Part shown: positions 62,852 to 64,000 of the stretch, one piece after another
Layout of the letters: every line of letters begins with the position of its first letter
Numbering within the stretch: the stretch's first letter is position 1
NCBI RefSeq assembly: GCF_004346865.1
Contig: NZ_SMGR01000002.1
Location: forward strand, 532,995 to 596,994
Reading direction: 5' to 3'
DNA length: 64,000 nucleotides
From: Shimia isoporae
GTDB lineage: Bacteria; Pseudomonadota; Alphaproteobacteria; Rhodobacterales; Rhodobacteraceae
The notes under the pieces: generated by a model
Told to the model about the DNA's origin: nothing
Database searches by the model: none
Seen by the model: the letters and a program-made list of their open reading frames with translations, nothing else
Program-made: the position numbers and the translations under genes

Positions 62852-63826
62852 TCACCACTTTATGTGCTCCCTTGTTAGTTCGACGTGGTCGGTAATGCGG
62901 AATGGATATACCGCGACATCCGAGACAGCGGAGCAAAGGTCAGAGACAAAGGCTATTATATGGTTACAATCATCATCTGCGGCTATGAAACTCATCGTAG
63001 CACGGGCATTGGTAGTGCCGTCATTCATCATGACTCTTGGATAAAGATGAGCCTTACCATTATGTGCGTATGTCTGGTAACCATCTGCAAGAGATAAGAA
63101 CATATTATGATCCATTGATGCTTCATCCTCACTTGTCACGCGAGAAGTGAAAGATGTTATTTCATCTTTCATCGCTTTGCTGCCTCCTGCAATGTCAGAG
63201 CAAACAACGAAGCTGACTTTGTTTTGCCAATGATTTTCAATGGGATTATAGTCTTCTCGCAAAAGCTCATGCATGCGATCCGAAACCGACTTTTTGCAGT
63301 GCCCCCTCTTTTTGTCTTGCTCGATCTGTATGCGGTGTTTCGCTTGCTCAATTACGACCTCAGCTGCGCGCCAGCTAGGACGTACCGGAATTGGGGTTTC
63401 GGGCCCGTCACGCGTAAGCTCCTTAACTTTCCGGAGCTTTTTCAAAACATTGACTATTTCTGATTTTTTCAGAGACGACTTTACTTCACCGACTGCAACG
63501 ATCGTTTCTAAAGGGTAAAATCGTCGAAATGCTGCGTCTTCCACCTTTGGCGTCTCATCGGCATCAAACAAGACAATATCAACCTGAGTGCTAGTATCGC
63601 CCTTTCTCCCAATAATGAATCCGGTGCCTGTCTCTATGTGCCTCGGAAGAAATGTTTTAAGTAGGTTCTCAAGAAGTCTTTCTCGATACATGCCATATTC
63701 GCCTGAATGAATTGTCTTATTTCCCTCTCCTGACGAAAACGCCTCTTTGACCATCACTTCATAGGTGTGGCGAAAAGAAGTGGCTCTACTTCGAATGAGG
63801 GGAAGAAGTCTTGTATTTTCTGGCAT
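62852..63826 (-). CDS. DUF6602-domain protein, nuclease-like
   Basis: The 324-residue product begins with a helical region and the DUF6602 landmark HSGEYGMYRERLLENLLKTF (H40, E43), then GTGFIIGRKGDTSTQVDIVL. D83 followed by E114-V-K116 (VAVGEVKSSLK) fits the core of PD-(D/E)xK nucleases, so DNA or RNA cleavage is possible but untested. The rest has no domain I recognise. Its base composition and codon use are clearly more AT-rich than the housekeeping genes to the left, suggesting transfer. It starts about 80 bases from an insertion sequence end. Confidence 0.75.
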   Translation of the reverse strand: MPENTRLLPLIRSRATSFRHTYEVMVKEAFSSGEGNKTIHSGEYGMYRERLLENLLKTFLPRHIETGTGFIIGRKGDTSTQVDIVLFDADETPKVEDAAFRRFYPLETIVAVGEVKSSLKKSEIVNVLKKLRKVKELTRDGPETPIPVRPSWRAAEVVIEQAKHRIQIEQDKKRGHCKKSVSDRMHELLREDYNPIENHWQNKVSFVVCSDIAGGSKAMKDEITSFTSRVTSEDEASMDHNMFLSLADGYQTYAHNGKAHLYPRVMMNDGTTNARATMSFIAADDDCNHIIAFVSDLCSAVSDVAVYPFRITDHVELTREHIKW

Positions 63827-63907
63827 TGAATGATCGATTCTCTAAACTGCGCGATCGCTTGTATCAAACGAGTAGACTTCGTAAAGTCGTCGACTGGACC
63901 TCAATTA

Positions 63908-64000
63908 GGCTCAGGACCCATTGATTTTCGCCGTGCGACATGATTCATCGCGCAAAAAACAAGCGGTGAACATGTCTGACCTTTTCTGGCTGAGCGACGA
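63908..64000 (+). mobile_element. Left end of an IS5-type insertion sequence, cut by the window edge
   Basis: A probable terminal inverted repeat begins near GGCTCAGGACCCATTGAT (about 63908-63925), followed by the transposase start at 63972. The exact edge is inferred from the position relative to the transposase and cannot be confirmed without the right end. Confidence 0.5.
63972..64000 (+). CDS. Partial IS5-family transposase (N terminus only)
   Basis: The nine complete codons read MSDLFWLSD, the usual start of a widespread IS5-family transposase in Rhodobacteraceae. The rest lies beyond the window. The short length limits certainty, but this opening is distinctive. Confidence 0.65.

Noticed and set aside
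1..64000. CRISPR arrays, rRNA operon, replication origin
   Set aside because: No regularly spaced identical repeats, no rRNA sequence and no dnaA/parAB/repABC context seen.

Overview
The window looks like a piece of chromosome from a Rhodobacteraceae (Roseobacter-group) alphaproteobacterium. The evidence is gene content and order, not a database match: a MarR-type petP next to an orphan petR response regulator, the HDAC-like/xseB/ispA/dxs run, an iron-sulfur CryB-type photolyase, a TRAP-type binding protein, a CaiD-type hydratase, and dense GC-rich coding with many 1-14 bp gene overlaps. About 59 protein genes (two cut by the window edges), one tRNA and one TPP riboswitch are supported.

Left part (1-12 kb): a tungstate-type ABC transporter (tupB-tupC-tupA, minus strand, tupA cut by the window edge); a lone TRAP binding protein; a DMT permease; malonyl-CoA synthetase followed by a cytochrome P450; an HD hydrolase coupled to aroC; and a TPP-riboswitch-controlled thiBPQ thiamine importer. 

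12-22 kb: ilvE diverges from petP-petR. A large secreted RTX/Hint protein follows, then the HDAC-like/xseB/ispA/dxs isoprenoid run. An SDR gene and a methyltransferase gene diverge at the end.

22-34 kb: a carnitine-type acyl-CoA degradation block (CaiD-like hydratase, DJ-1-like protein, ADP-forming acyl-CoA ligase, Rdx/SelW-like protein, acyl-CoA dehydrogenase) with a divergent GlxA-type AraC regulator; a fatty acid hydroxylase; a class II aldolase; and an adenine deaminase-AMP nucleosidase operon that would take AMP to hypoxanthine in two steps.

34-51 kb: HU, cysteine synthase, a VOC protein with a potassium-channel-like protein, an AI-2E permease with a HlyD/DUF2955 efflux pair, then a redox and light-damage group (CcdA, thioredoxin, a second GlxA regulator, MsrB, MsrA, CryB photolyase). 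After these come an orphan hydantoinase A, queG, a GST, mtgA and two small DUF proteins.

51-61.7 kb: gltB and gltD on the minus strand, separated by two unrecognised genes (a secreted protein and an alpha/beta-hydrolase-like protein), then uppP and an SDR. From 61.76 kb a tRNA-Leu(CAG) gene with a clear promoter marks the start of a visibly more AT-rich accessory stretch: a small lipoprotein, a Cys/His phage-type small protein, a DUF6602 nuclease-like protein, and the left end of an IS5-type insertion sequence running off the window.

The least explained signals are noncoding. A triple CCGAC direct repeat with an exact 11-bp period occurs in two intergenic regions 18 kb apart. A near-identical GTCCG-NTT-CGGA palindrome lies about 50 bp ahead of both ilvE and gltD. 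A hairpin plus GGGTATTTG..ACCAG box also occurs twice.
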